The notes under the pieces: generated by a model
Database searches by the model: none
What the model was told of the DNA's origin: nothing
Seen by the model: only the letters and a program-made list of their open reading frames with translations
Position numbers and translations under genes: made by a program
NCBI RefSeq assembly: GCF_000219625.1
Contig: NC_018216.1
Coordinates: forward strand, 806,001-870,000
From: Zymoseptoria tritici IPO323
Taxonomy: Eukaryota > Ascomycota > Dothideomycetes > Mycosphaerellales > Mycosphaerellaceae
Length of the DNA: 64,000 nt
Direction: 5' to 3'
Shown here: positions 24,467-36,950 of the stretch, piece by piece
How positions within the stretch are numbered: the first letter of the stretch is position 1
Layout: every line of letters starts with the position of its first letter

Positions 24467-25091
24467 CCTATTTATCTATCGTACGATATAAAACTACGAC
24501 ACCGCGCTCGCGGTATGCTAGACTCGACCCTCTTCCTTCGACAAAAGATAAGAATCTCGCAAAAGATTTAAGTCTTCCCCCTCTTGAACTTGTAGTAAAC
24601 TATATCGACGCGGTGTAAGCACTTAGAAGTCTGCGACTTCCTAATCGGGTGAAACCTACAAGTTTAAGAGGAGTATTATAGAATAGAGGACCTATATGTC
24701 GCAATAGCGCATATAGTAATATATAGAGCATAACCCTGCTAGCACACAGGGTTAGCCGAAACTGCTTCTGTGCGCGCCCTAAATAGCCAGCCGTTAGGCT
24801 ACTGTGTCTATTAGCCGCTTCGTTATCGGCCTAGACGTTGTCGACTAGTAGGTTGCATAAGGCGTCTTAAGAACGTGTAAATCTAAGCATATGCAGATTC
24901 CTAAAAAATATATACCTAACAATTTCCTAGAGGTTAAATAGCTAAGTAGAATGGACCCTTTACCTCCGGCTTTTTATAAGCTGTAGAGCATAAGATTAGC
25001 AGGTTAGGAGGTAACGGAGCTGGATTTCCAGGACAGGAATGGGGTGGAATTTTGAGGCGGATTTAATAGTCACACCAGTTTTGCGATTAGG

Positions 25092-25127
25092 GGTAGGGAT
25101 AGGGGGGGGGGGGGGGGAGGGGGGGTA
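25092..25127 (+). promoter_or_regulatory. Gypsy-D polypurine tract (plus-strand primer)
   Basis: A purine run with a homopolymer of 16 G followed by AGGGGGGG directly precedes the 3' LTR, the standard place for the polypurine tract. The long G run is more extreme than in most Gypsy elements and may have grown by slippage. Confidence 0.75.
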
Positions 25128-25128
25128 T

Positions 25129-25403
25129 TGTCAGAGGCTAGTGCCTAAGGCTGCATCGGCTGTGCCGATGCCTAGCCTAACGCCCAACGGACGAACGCCG
25201 GTTTAGAAATCTACTAGGCCGAATCGGGAACAAGCTTCCTTTCGGCCGACTGGAAGGCCACGTATGCGCCAAGCAACGCTACGCGCACACACAGCTTATA
25301 CTCGACGTTCCGTTGTTCTAGATAGATCTTCTTTTCGGTAGCTTTAGAATTTCATACATTCGGATCTGGCCCTTTGTGAGCAACTTCGGTTCAGACCCTT
25401 ACA
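25129..25403 (+). repeat. Gypsy-D 3' LTR
   Basis: This is the partner of 19,069-19,343. The TSD aacta follows at 25,404-25,408. Confidence 0.95.
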
Positions 25404-26844
25404 AACTAGCGCTAAATGCCTATTACTACTTAGGGTTAGATATAAGCCCCTTCTTTATAGTTTATAGCTATAAATCTCTATCTTCTATACTCTTAGAACT
25501 AGATAGCGAGGAGCTATCTATACTAGCTATAACCTAGAAGGCTTTAAAATTTATAGAGAAAATAAAGAAGATTATAGATTATACTAGGTAAGTATAGCGG
25601 ACGCTACTTAGATATAGAAGGAGGCTATAAATAGAAAACGCGCTATAGTACTAGTATACTAGGAGAGTAATAAAATATAGCTAGACCTAAGGAATTATTA
25701 TATTAATCGCCCTAAAGAAAGCCTAGATTATAAAAATACGAAGTATATAGTAAATAAGGTCTTATCGCTAGTTTCTATCTATTTAGCTAGGATCTCTAGG
25801 AATATTTACCTAGTCTTTTATTTAGATTTACTTAGACTAGTAAGTAACGACCCCTTTCTAGGGTAGATGTCTAATAACTATTAACTAGAACTAATATTAA
25901 TTAAGTTATATAAGGAATAGAATATAGAAGAAATACTATATATAAGAATAGTACTAAAGAATAGAGGAGAAGGAAGAGAGGTCCTAGTTAAATAGACTAG
26001 CTACTATAATCTAATATAGGAGCCCTTAGATAACCTAGCGGATATTATTACTATAGAGGATTTCGAGTAAAAATATAGAAATACTAAAGTCTATAATAGA
26101 CCTAAAGAAAATTATATTAAGAAGAAGAAGAAGAAAGTAGTTACTAGAAGTTAGTAAATAGATTTATAAGTAGAATAAGAGATTTATATAAGAATTTTTA
26201 TTTAAAGAATTATTTTTTAGAATAGTAATTATACTACTATATTCTATACTAGGAACTAACCGAGAACAGGTAAAGATAGCTATCTAGGAGGAGCGACGCC
26301 TACTTAGTACTAGAGTAGTAGAAGTACTACTAGGACTATAGTAGTTAGCGGGATCTTTCGAGTAGGAGGCGATAAAATATATATATTTAGCCCTACTATA
26401 TAACTATCTCTTCTACTATACGGTTAATCTCTATAGCTACTAGCCTATTATAGGCAGTTAGTAATAGTTTTAGGTTAGTAGTAGAAAAATAAGAAAGAAA
26501 CTTATATAGAAAGTAAACTAGCTACCTATAATAGCTTTAAGGCTTTCTAAGCCTTAAGAGCCTATTCTAAACTATTATAAGTATCTATACTAGAATTTTA
26601 TTAGCCGATAGTTTCGAGCGGATTCCGAGAATACTTACGCTATATACTAAGTACCTAAATAGATCTAAGCGGTATAGGTAATCTAGGTAAATTAAGGACT
26701 AGATAGTTAGTAAATACTTTCGAGTAGACTCCGAGCTAGACTTATAGCTTAGCGTAATGTTTATACTTAGTATAGTAGCTATAGTAGGTACGCGGATAAG
26801 GTTTCTTATTACTAGCCTAGAATTATTAGTTAGTCTCTAGGTTA

Positions 26845-27149
26845 TGTAGTAGGGAATATCGCACTGTTACGTGCGGTCTGTATCTAGCTTTAGCTTCGTG
26901 TGCAGGTCGGAGGGTTATGAAGACACCTACCTAGGAGAGAGAAGACACCGACTACTAGGACCTCCGGAAGGACCTTCGACACGCACACGAGGCCTAACAG
27001 TACAGAGCACTCAATACTACCTCTTTTGCCCCCCTACCTTTCACTCTAATTATACAGTTTATCGCCCTTTTTGCCCCCTATGCTACCTCGTACGTCCGCA
27101 CTACTACTATCCGCGGGAGATCGGAACCTTTAGAAGTTCCCCCCTCATA
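26845..27149 (+). repeat. Solo LTR-A, lightly mutated
   Basis: This 305-bp LTR (TGTAGTAGGG...CTCATA) is flanked by gtta on both sides (26,841-26,844 and 27,150-27,153), consistent with a 4-bp TSD and LTR-LTR recombination. Its CA and TG content is normal, unlike its relatives at 1-37 and 15,670-15,954 and unlike the surrounding sequence. A 102-codon open stretch at 26,871-27,179 crosses the LTR end and is not a gene. Confidence 0.8.
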
Positions 27150-27153
27150 GTTA

Positions 27154-29231
27154 AAATAAGTAGGATATATTATATATAGTTTATAGAATATAATTAATTC
27201 CGGATTTAGCGTAAGGCTCGTAATAGATAGCGGCTTATAATTAGTTTTAAGTAGAGGCTACTAGACTAGCTAGTAGTAGATTAGCGCCGGCGCCTAGGGC
27301 GTTTAGGCTAGAGGCCGGATTATTATTATTACTAGGGAGTATATTAGCGGACATCTATAAGTCTATTAGTAAAGCGTTAGAATCCTAGAGGAAAGTAAAG
27401 AACTCGAACCCTTAACCTTAAGGGTAAAAACTTACCTTAGTAAGTTAGTAATATAGTTATTAGAAAGAGGAGGGCTTTATAGTATTATATAGCTTATTCC
27501 GCGAGCTAAGAGCGCGTTTTCCTTATATTATTAACTTCTTAATAATACTAGAAAAAGAGAGAAAATAAGTAAAGGGTAGTAGGCTCTTTATATTAGGGAC
27601 TAGCCTATTATAGCTAGGCTCTTAATAATATAAGGGAATAAATAAATAAAGGGAAGAAATTTTAGCTAATTAGAAGATTCTAGGCGGTTTTAATATATAG
27701 AGGAAATAGTCCGCTACTTTCGTATTAGCTACTAGCGACTTATTAGTATATAGGAGAGAGAGGGGTTTTATAAGGAACTAGCGCCCTTCTTTAATATATA
27801 GCGTAGCCCTATACTTTATCTTAGTAGCCTATATCCTTTTCTATACTTACCGCGAGGTTTTAGGCTACTTCCTTATTAAACTTACTATATCTAATACCGA
27901 CTCTTAACTCTTATATATATATTATTTACCTATAATAGAATTACTATATAACTCTACTCCCTATACGAGCGAGTATTCTTTAGCCTAGATAACTACTACT
28001 TATCGGTAGCTAAGAAGATTAGCGCGGCCTATACCTATAACTCGATAGATTATAAGAATATAAATATATTAGTAAAAGACTATATTAGTAAAGTAGATAG
28101 CTTTAATGTTATTTATAGAAGCGGTCGGTATCTATAATTAATAGTAAAGGGCTTAATAGCTTATCCTATTAGCTCCTAGCCTAACGCTTAAATTATATTA
28201 AGACCTACTAATACTTTCTTCCCTAGTCTATAGGTATACCGGCTATATTTAACTTATATAAGGACTTAGTATAGTATACGGAATATATATTTAGTCCTAT
28301 AATACTAATACTTACCTAGGTAGGTATTAGAGGTAATATTACTAATATTAATATATATAATAAAGCTATTTAGTTAAATATTAATAAACTCTAGCTAAGG
28401 GGTATTAGTAAGTATCCTTATTATTATTACTACCTCTCTATAACTCGTAGCCGCCGTCTATAGTAGTATAATATTATAAATTTAAGCTAACTATATTTTA
28501 GATATCTCTATAGCATTAGTACTAGCTTATACTATATCTCGTCTTCTTAACCTTATAGCTACTAGTTAATTAAAGGTCGATAATATAGTTATATATAGTA
28601 AGTATCCTTAAGATTAAGTAGTAAAGCTAAAATATAATCCTAACCTTAATAGTAAAATATACCTCCTACTTAATTACTACTTCTAATACGAAAATTATTA
28701 TTACCGTTATTACGGTCGCTAGGTATTATATAGTATAAGCTAGATATTTTATATACTAAGAATCTTTAAAGCCGGTATATAAAATACTTAGCTAATACTT
28801 AAATATTTTTAAAGGATAAGTATAACGGCGACAATAATAGCGATAGCTAGGAACCTATCTCCTTGTTCTATATATATTAGCTACTTTATAAGTGTTACGT
28901 AGCGCTTTTTCTAATTATAACAAAAGTTAGAACCTAAGTATATAGCCGGTAGACGTATATGCCCGCCGAAATATAGTAAACTCGTAGAATTACGTATCGG
29001 AGGTAGTAATTAAGTAGGAGTCCTATTAGCCGGCGTAGTACCGGTAGATAGATTATAGATACAATGCGGGAACTAGGATAGTTAAGCAATAAATGTTAGT
29101 ACGAGAGAGAAGTCTATTAATAGGGCGGCGAGTTCATACCTACCCTATTAGTAGACCCGCTAGACTAGGAGCGAGGTTCTTTTCTCGAGGGAAGCGTAGA
29201 GTTTAGGTATGCTCTTAGAACTAGGTAGGTA
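27154..29231. other. RIP-degraded sequence, not identified
   Basis: About 2.1 kb between the solo LTR and the pogo transposon. Parts of the plus strand read as coding-like stretches broken only by TAG/TAA (for example about 27,210-27,560 and 27,960-28,140). I recognise no domain. It could be the far end of Gypsy-C or a separate element. Confidence 0.5.
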
Positions 29232-29276
29232 GAAGTAGTGCTTACGCTATGCACGGATTACGTAATGCAACGTTCT
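29232..29276. repeat. Pogo left terminal inverted repeat
   Basis: This 45-bp repeat matches the inverted right end with 3 mismatches. All three are explained by C-to-T at CpA (either strand) in this left copy. Confidence 0.9.
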
Positions 29277-30050
29277 TATAAGAGTATAGCTTTATTTACT
29301 ACACTACTTTAATAGCTAATATCTTTACAACTAGTAGTTATAACTAGGTGTTTAATAGCTCAAATTTATCGCATTAATTACATCTATTAGCTCTAAGTAG
29401 CTTAAAGTCGTTGCCTTAATGTTATACGTGTTAGAGGCTAGGAGGATTTAGCTATCTATGCACCCCCCCCTCCGGTATAAGGGCACCTTTAATACTACGA
29501 TTAGCTACTTTTTAGCTACTACCTACGCTTTAGGCTGTCTTGCTCGCGGTAGTAGACGGCTTGCTTTGCGAGTAGAGGCTTAGAGGTTAGTATTTAGCTA
29601 TAAATTAGCCTGTTTAGTCTCCCTCTATGCAGCCTTCTATCTAGCCCTTTAAGCCGCCTTATGCTGTCTATCTACTATAGCTTATATCCGCTATTTAGCT
29701 CTTAATTGTTAGTCTACCTTCTTCGTAATAGCATTATCTTCCTTACGCTACTTCTTAGCGACCTTCTTAGCCTCCTTCTAAGCGAGTAATACCTTGCTAG
29801 CTTATAGTTTAGCTAGTAAATAGAACTAAGTAGCTTAGTTATAAGGAATCGATAGTAATAGCTTACTACGTTGTCGCTTCTACTTCTTATGCTTAAAGGA
29901 TTGCCGGAGGCTATTGTTCTCGCTCCTAAGGAGGTAATTCTCGGTTTAGAGGTTAAGAACGGTGTTGCTTAGCTTCTAAAACTCCGTCTTATTTAAGCCC
30001 TTAACTGCCTCTTAAACAACGTCCCTTAGAAGGGCTCTAATATGCCGCTA

Positions 30051-30352
30051 TGTAATAATAAGTAGTAGGGATGTATAAACAAGCGTACTACTCGGGTATA
30101 CAACAGTGTAAGGATACTGTACTATCTAGTGCAAGAGTAATTCTTGCCCTTTCGATCCGCCTACGGCGGCTACCTATTTAACCCTCGAGAGATGGATACG
30201 AGTCGGTACGGAATAGGTGCGGTACGCCTGCGACTCGCTGCGCGACATCTAACTCGCACCCGCATGTATATACCGCAACGATATCGTAGGGACTTCGCAA
30301 CGACCTAAAGGTCCCTACGGTCCGCCTACGTTTAGCCTTAGCGCCTTTTATA
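30051..30352 (-). repeat. Gypsy-E 3' LTR
   Basis: This is the partner of 38,176-38,477. Differences between the two are transitions, for example cctgcgact against cctacgact. The TSD cgcta precedes it. Confidence 0.95.
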
Positions 30353-31080
30353 CACGCCTCCTCCTTATGCTAATGTCCTTAGCAGTAGAGGCCCTGGCTA
30401 TCCGCCTACGCCTCCTTGCGCTCTATAGTCCTAACTCTCTTAGTATTTATTTCTTACTCCTCTCGGATCCCTTGCGATCCGCTACGGTCTACGTGCTTCT
30501 AGTTGTCTTAGTTTAGTCGTTACGGGGCGTCTACGTAGCGACGGTCGCTAGGCGCAGCCCCGCGTTATTATTCCGAATTTTTATTAATACTCTAGTTAAT
30601 CCTCGGCGGAACGCCCGCGAATTTATACCTTAGATATTTTCCTCTCGAACAACTTTTTCTCGATAGGACATCGTCTTTCTACGCCGCATTCGTAACTAGA
30701 CCGCAACCGATCTACAACTAATATTACTAACTAACACTATTACCCGCACGTAAGCGTGCCGTGCGCCTCTACAGCTATAGGCTACTAGAAGGGCGCTATA
30801 GCGGACTTCGTGTATCTAACGGATCTGCTAGAAGAAGCCGTCTATAAGTAGAGCGTAGGCGATATAGCTCTAAATGCTCCTACTACCTAGATCGATTGTT
30901 ATAGGTACGCAAAGTCTATTACAGTTAGTAGGGAATATAATAAGCCGCTAAACAAGGCTTGCAAGTTTTACAACTCTAACAACCGTAAAGGTTGCTATTA
31001 GGTGCGCATGCGCTTCGCTATAACTTGTTTAACTTTAGCTAACTACATCGTAGGTGCTCGGCGGTATATAGGGTAGAGTT

Positions 31081-33000
31081 AACAAGATCTATTCCCTCTT
31101 TAATATCTACCGCGAGGAAATTAACCGCGTCCGCCGCGAAATAGAGGAGGAGGGTATCCTATTAGATAACTTAGAGGAGTATGTCCGCGAGGATAATGTA
31201 GCTTTTACGGCCGGCCTTAACCTGTCTCTAGCTGCAAAGACGCATAACTCCGAGATCTAGTAGATAGAGGCGAATGCGTCTCGCTAGGGACACTAGTTGT
31301 TTAGCCTAACTTTAAAGCCTCGTTCTAATATAGAGGCTACTCTCCTCGCTAACGAGGCCGCTACGCGCCTTAATAGCACACACGCCTCGTAGGTAGCTAG
31401 CATGTTTTCTTCTAGCGCGTCGCGCGTATGTTGTCCCGCAACTATACCGCAACGACCTTTTACTAACTTTTCGCTTTCTTTAGACTCCCTGCTCTAACGG
31501 AGTAATCGAACTACATCTTACCGCACGCCCTTTCGCCTCTAACGAACAGGGTGCGATTACCTTTAGCTCCGGCCCTACCGACATACGTCTCTTATCTAAC
31601 CGTAAGGCCCCTAGCACCCCCTTAACTCGCGTTAACGACCGTAGCGCCTCTAGCGCAACCGCGGCTGCTAGTAGCGACTCGGAGGATAAGGGCGATAGAG
31701 ACTACAATAAGGACGCTAGTTTAAGCGAGGTCTCCGACACCGAGGAGTCGTCTAAGGACGAAGAAGAAGACGATGTTATATACTCCCCCGCGGTCCGCCG
31801 TAGTCGCCGTCGCGGTTCTTCTAACAACGGTAGGGCTTCTAGTAGCCGCGTACTAAAGAGTAAGTCGCCTCGTAAGGGCAGCAGTGCTCTCCGCCTCGCG
31901 AAGGAAAAGCGTACGAAAGTAGCGCGTAAGGCGGCTCGCTAGGAGCAGCGTGCCTGTTATAATAAGTAGCGCTGTGCTATCTGCTCGGCTAACAAGCGCA
32001 ACCGCTCTTATAGCGGAGGTGTTTCTGTTCCTACTACGTAAGGCAGCTGCACTAGTGCCGCCGGCGACGACTTTATCCGCAACCGCTCTATTAACCGTAT
32101 AACATTTAATAAGAACACCCTTCTAGGCAGCCTAGAGGGTACTCCTACTCGCGACAACCGCGGTCGCTAGCCTCTCGCTAAGATCGATCCCGCAATAATA
32201 AGTAGCGCTCTTCCTAACTCGGTAACTAAGTAGGACCGTCTTCGCCGCCAGATCGCCGACAACTAAGCTAAAGCTCTGCGCCTCGATTAACAGCTTACGG
32301 AGCGCACCTAAGAGGACCTCGATCGTAAGGCTAGAATATTTAATAGTACTGCCGGTGGCCGTCCCGCTACTCTATTTAACGCTAGCTCGGCTAATCTACC
32401 TCTGAACCTTACTACGCCTACGGCTCGCACTAACTCTGCATTAACTCCCTAATCTGCTCGTCTTACCCTCCTTCGCGAGCGCTAGCGCATCCGCGAGGAG
32501 CAAGTCTAAGAGGCTCGCTAGCGTAAGATTAAGCGCACCGCTATAATCTAGCGCGAGCGCGACTAGCGCTAAGCACGAAAGGAGCAGGCCCGTGTAGCGG
32601 AGGAGGAGTCCCGCGAGATTACCTGTACTACTGTCGCTAATATAGTTCTTTGTATTAAGGCTAACCGCAACGCACCCGCAGGTACTCCGCTAAGTAGTAA
32701 CTATATCCTCGGAGGTCTTTAGACTCCTAGGACTCGTAGCGACCCGACGGCGGCAAACCCTAACCTACTACCTCGCTCCGTTCGAGAGGAGGTATACCTT
32801 TAGTTCCCTACTAATCCTAACTACTATAATTAAATTATATAGGCTTGTCTAGCGGATTACCTAGAGGACCTAGCGCGTAAGAACGACGCTCTATAAAGAG
32901 TAGATCTCCGCACCGACTCCGCACCTATCTCGCAACGACTTGTTATCGTAACTGCAACTCGTAGTTACTACTATAATAACTTCTCTTCTTTAATACAGCG
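31081..33000 (+). pseudogene. Opposite-strand coding-like region of Gypsy-E, function unknown
   Basis: Two consecutive plus-strand frames are clear. Frame 1 (31,081 to about 31,460) encodes an acidic, helical segment (YREEINRVRREIEEEG). Frame 2 (about 31,500-32,830, possibly to 33,000) encodes a Ser/Asp/Glu-rich stretch, then an Arg/Lys-rich stretch with a small Cys cluster (RCAIC near 31,970), then long Arg/Glu/Gln-rich helices. Stops are almost all TAG/TAA. No Met-initiated open frame remains. I see no retroviral domain. The region lies between pol (minus strand) and the 3' LTR, so it is antisense to the element's genome. Confidence 0.6.
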
Positions 33001-33179
33001 TATTTTCCGGGCGCGGGCAATTAGTTAGATTAGAGTCTCGAATGCGATACGTATAGGACGACACCGACTTAGTAGTTCGACAATACTAATATGTTTAATC
33101 GTAATCTATATTCTCCTAGTCTTTCGCCGTAACTTCGTAGTAACTTCCTATTCTTATAATAGCTTGTCTATGTCTTCGA

Positions 33180-36100
33180 AATTATCGGCGGTTTGCTATG
33201 TATTATAAGTCTCGTTATAGTCTTTCTATCTTAATCGATACTGCATCTCGCCGTCGCGAGTCCGCTAGTCTATAATTCTTTCGACCTCGTATACCTCGTT
33301 GCTATCCGTAGTAACATCCGGTAGCTTAACATTCTTTAGCTCGAAGCTAGGTCTAACATAGTATAGTTGTAGTAGTAAGATATAAAAGACGTTATAGATC
33401 TGCTATAACGAAGGTAGTACTAGGCGGTACGCCTGCGCCTTCTCTCTAATTATATCGTCTACTCGGAAAGGTCCTACGAACCTAGGTAATAGCTTCCGGC
33501 TTAGCCTCTTTAACTTCAGATTTTTCGTACTTAGTAATACTAAGTCGCCCCTACGGAACGTATAGTTGCGATACTTCTTATCGTACGCCCTTTGCTAGTA
33601 CTTCTAAGAGGTCTTAAGCTTCTTCGCAGCCGATTCGCGTGCGCTTTGCATCTCCTTAAACCGCTCGATTGCTACCGGCGCCTCCCCTTTGTAATAAACG
33701 GCCTCGTTTATATCGTTCTATCGCGGATTCTCTCTATATACTAGGAAAAAAGGTGTTTTCCTAGTACTTAAATAGTCCGAGTTGTTGTAAGCAAATTTAG
33801 TATATAGTAACAACTTAGCCTAGTCGTTCTGTTTCTTATTACAGAATGCTCTTAGGAATCCTTCTAGCGTCTAGTTCTAACACTTAGTTTAACTATCCGT
33901 TTACGGATAGTACGCGGTACTTAGTCTTCTTCTTATCTAGTATTAAAAATACAGCTCTGTCTAAAATGTAGATGTAAAGAGTATACTACGGTCGGACATA
34001 ATGCCTTAGGGGAAACTAAACTTGGACGCTACTCGATCTATAAATACTTTAGCGAAGTCTAAAGCTCTCTAAGTTTCTTTTCCTAGAATATATAATACTA
34101 TTTTTAATCGTCTGTCTACGATTATAAGTATAGAATCGAAAATATTATCGTTGCGCTTCGACGGCAGCAACTTTATAATAAAATCTAGGGTAATTTTATC
34201 CTAATTCTTTTCTAGAATTAGTAGGCTGGACAATTTGCCTAAGGGCAACAATCTCGGAGCCTTTATTCGTTAGCAGACATTATATGTCTTTACGAAGTGC
34301 TTAACATCCGCGTCTAGTTCGGGCTAGTACAAGGACCTCGTAATAAGCTTAGTAGTCTTGTCGGGGCCGAAATGTCCTACAAGCTTAGAGTCGTAGTAAA
34401 CTGCTATAACTTCGTTTCTTACAGCCGGTTTATTCGGTATATATAACTTACCGTACCTATAGAGCAAGTTGTCGTCTCCTAAGCTCTATACTTAACTCCC
34501 GCGCTTCTTTCGACTCTCTATCTATACCTCTTTGCTAGATCTCTATCGCTTAACAAAGTCGTCGCGATCCTATAGCGAAGATACTAGCTTAAGGAAAGGT
34601 TTTAAATCTTCCGAAGATGCGGTTGCGCTAGTAAGCAAGACTTTTGCTATATAGCGTAGTACGATCTACATACATTTAGAAGTGCTAGCGACGGGGGATT
34701 TCGTAGAGACTACGTCGCTTTAGTCCGGGAGGTCGTTGCGATCTCCCTACGGTATTATACTATAATCGGGTCCCTAATCCTTTTCGGTTACAATCCTAGC
34801 GAACGCAACTATTACGCTCTAACTTGCTAACTTTAGCTTGTTCTACAGAGTTAGAAGTAGTTCGTTTATAGCCGAATTTTTAGTCTAGTAATCCGGTCTA
34901 CGAGATAGTCTATCTGCTAGGTTCGATTTCCCTACTTAATAGAAAATCTCGAAGTCGAATAAGCCTAGGTATAGGGCGTACCGCGCTTGCCTCGCATTTA
35001 ACTTCTAGACAGTCTAAATGCCTTTTAGATTGTTATAGTCCGTATAAACCTAGACCGGGTTTTCCGAACTACTAAAATAGTGCCTCTATACCTTAAAGTA
35101 GTGCACTATTGCTAACAACTCCTAATCGTACGTCTAGTAGTTGCGCTCCGTAGGCTACATCTTTCGAGACGTAAACGTAATAGGGTGCTATTTACTATCT
35201 AGATGCAGCTGCGACATAATACCTAAGATACTAAAGTTAGAGGTATCTGTTTCTAGCTTAATCTTTAGTTTCGGATCGAAGTGCCTAAGAACAATATTGC
35301 TAGTAAATACCTCCTTTAGCCTTCTAAAAGCCGCGTTAGCTTCGCTGCCCTATACGAACTCCTTGTCTTTCTAGAGCAGGTCGGTAATCGGGATACTAAT
35401 CTTTGTAAATCCTAATACGAAGCGTCGGTAGAAGTTTGTAAAACCTAGGAAGACCTAAACGTCGTAGACGCTATTCGGTTGCGGCTATTCCTAGATCGTT
35501 GCGATCTTTTTAGGGTCGGTAGTTATACCTTTAGTCGTAACACGGAACCCTAAATACGAAACCTCCTATGCCGCGAAGGTATACTTCTTAAGGTTGACGT
35601 ACAATTCTGCGATACGTAAGCAGTCTAGGACCTTGCGGACCGCAGCCTAATAGTCTTCGATATCCTTACTATAGGTGTAAATTAATATATCGTCGAGGTA
35701 TACTATATAAAGGTTATCGAGAAGGCCCGCTAGGGCACGGTTAATATAGGCCTAGAATGTAGCCGGAGTATTAGTTAAGCCGAAGGGCATAACCTTATAC
35801 TTATAATAGCTATACCGCGTGCGGAACGTAGTCTTCTATTTATCGCCCTTACGAATGCAGATGCGATAATATGCTTCCTTAAGATCGAGGGTAGTAAAGA
35901 ACTTCGCACCTATTAGGCGATCTAAGGTTTTATTAATTAAAGGCAGAGGGCATCTGTCTTTAACGGTAATAGAGTTAAGTGCTCGGTAGTCGACGCACAA
36001 GCGTAGCTCGCCGCCCTTCTTTAGAACAAAGATAACTAGTACACCCGTAGGGCTAATGCTATGTTATATACGACCCGAGGCTAACTCCTTCTCTAGGTAA

Positions 36101-36950
36101 TCCCGAAGGATACCTAACTCTTTCTCCGAGAGATTGTATAGGGAGCTATATAGTAGTTCCCGGCCCTCGACTAGGTTAATAGTATAGTCGGTAGCTCGAT
36201 ACGTTAGCAACGCAGAAGCGGAGTTAGAGTTAAATACGTCGGTGTAGTCTAAGAGAGCCGTAGGGATTTTAACTACCTTTACTTCGGCTAAGCCGACAGT
36301 ATATGTAAGGCGTATAGGTCCCGTAGGCATTACTATAATCTACCCGACGACAACAAGCGGAGTCTTGTCGTTCCTTAACTCCTTCTTTAATCTTTTGTAC
36401 GAGATCCTGCCGATAGTTTCGGTCCCTAGACCCTATCGCTAGGTTCCCGCACTAACCTAGATGTTAATTCCTTTCGTCGTTATAGTATGTTGTCTAAAGA
36501 GGATCTCTGGTCTATCTTTGTCTACCCTATATATAAGTATAGTATGCTCTTTAACGATACTATTGTTGTCTATTATCCGAATAGGAACATTATACGCGCT
36601 ATAACAGGTTATGCTTTAATCTTAAAGCTAAACTAGAGATAGGAGTTCGGCCTCGACCGTTACGAGGTCGTAGCGAACTACAAACTTCTAGTCGATTAGG
36701 GTAATCTGCGACCCTGTATTAAACGTAGCGGAGACTATGCGATGTCCCTGCGACAACATAATATCGACCTGTCGAGTAATAACCTATCTAGCTTCGATAG
36801 GCCGTACTAATTTCGGCTTCGTTATACTTTGTGCGGTTGCGACGAAGCCTATCCTTTTCCCAAACCGATTAGAGCTCGGTTTAGATTTCTACCTCCCTAT
36901 CCTTTCTAGGGACAGGTAGTTAAGACATAACTAGCCTTTCCGCATATCCA
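33180..36950 (-). pseudogene. Gypsy-E pol remnant
   Basis: The open stretch 36,064-36,330 is the segment just before the reverse transcriptase, ending in SEKELGILRDYLEKELASGR. The reverse transcriptase follows (VIFVLKKGGELRLCVDYRAL near 36,000), with an intact YLDD box at about 35,688-35,700. RNase H lies near 34,900-35,350. The integrase zinc finger and core lie near 34,250-33,850. A chromodomain-like or GPY/F segment runs to about 33,200. Interruptions are TAG/TAA. Gag lies upstream at higher coordinates. Confidence 0.85.

Larger units (their letters stand above)
19069..25403 (+). mobile_element. Gypsy-D: full-length chromodomain Ty3/Gypsy retrotransposon
   Basis: The 6.3-kb element has 275-bp LTRs (19,069-19,343 and 25,129-25,403) starting TGTCAG and ending TTACA, a 5-bp TSD aacta, and a G-rich polypurine tract just before the 3' LTR. 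Gag (with a CCHC knuckle), reverse transcriptase, RNase H, integrase and a C-terminal chromodomain are recognisable in order, so it is a chromovirus-type element. Stops are TAG/TAA, consistent with partial RIP. It lies inside the integrase region of Gypsy-C and is therefore younger than that element. Confidence 0.95.
15955..26840 (+). mobile_element. Gypsy-C: heavily RIP-mutated Gypsy pol remnant, host to two later insertions
   Basis: The plus strand reads as Gypsy reverse transcriptase from 15,955 (upstream part displaced), then RNase H (from 17,459) and integrase (about 18,580-19,064, continuing at 25,404). The reading resumes correctly after the insertions at 16,682-17,457 and 19,069-25,403 are skipped. 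The YxDD box near 16,381-16,395 reads YSNN, both Asp codons having changed. From 25,441 to 25,860 I find no CA or TG at all. Sequence after about 25,600 is too degraded to assign. Confidence 0.75.

Noticed and set aside
15670..27149. LTR-A copies at 15,670 and 26,845 as the two LTRs of one 11-kb element
   Set aside because: The right copy has its own gtta flanks and no polypurine tract before it, the RIP levels differ sharply, and the sequence after the left copy starts mid-reverse transcriptase rather than at gag.
26871..27179. 102-codon open frame
   Set aside because: It crosses the solo LTR end into unrelated sequence; LTRs are non-coding.
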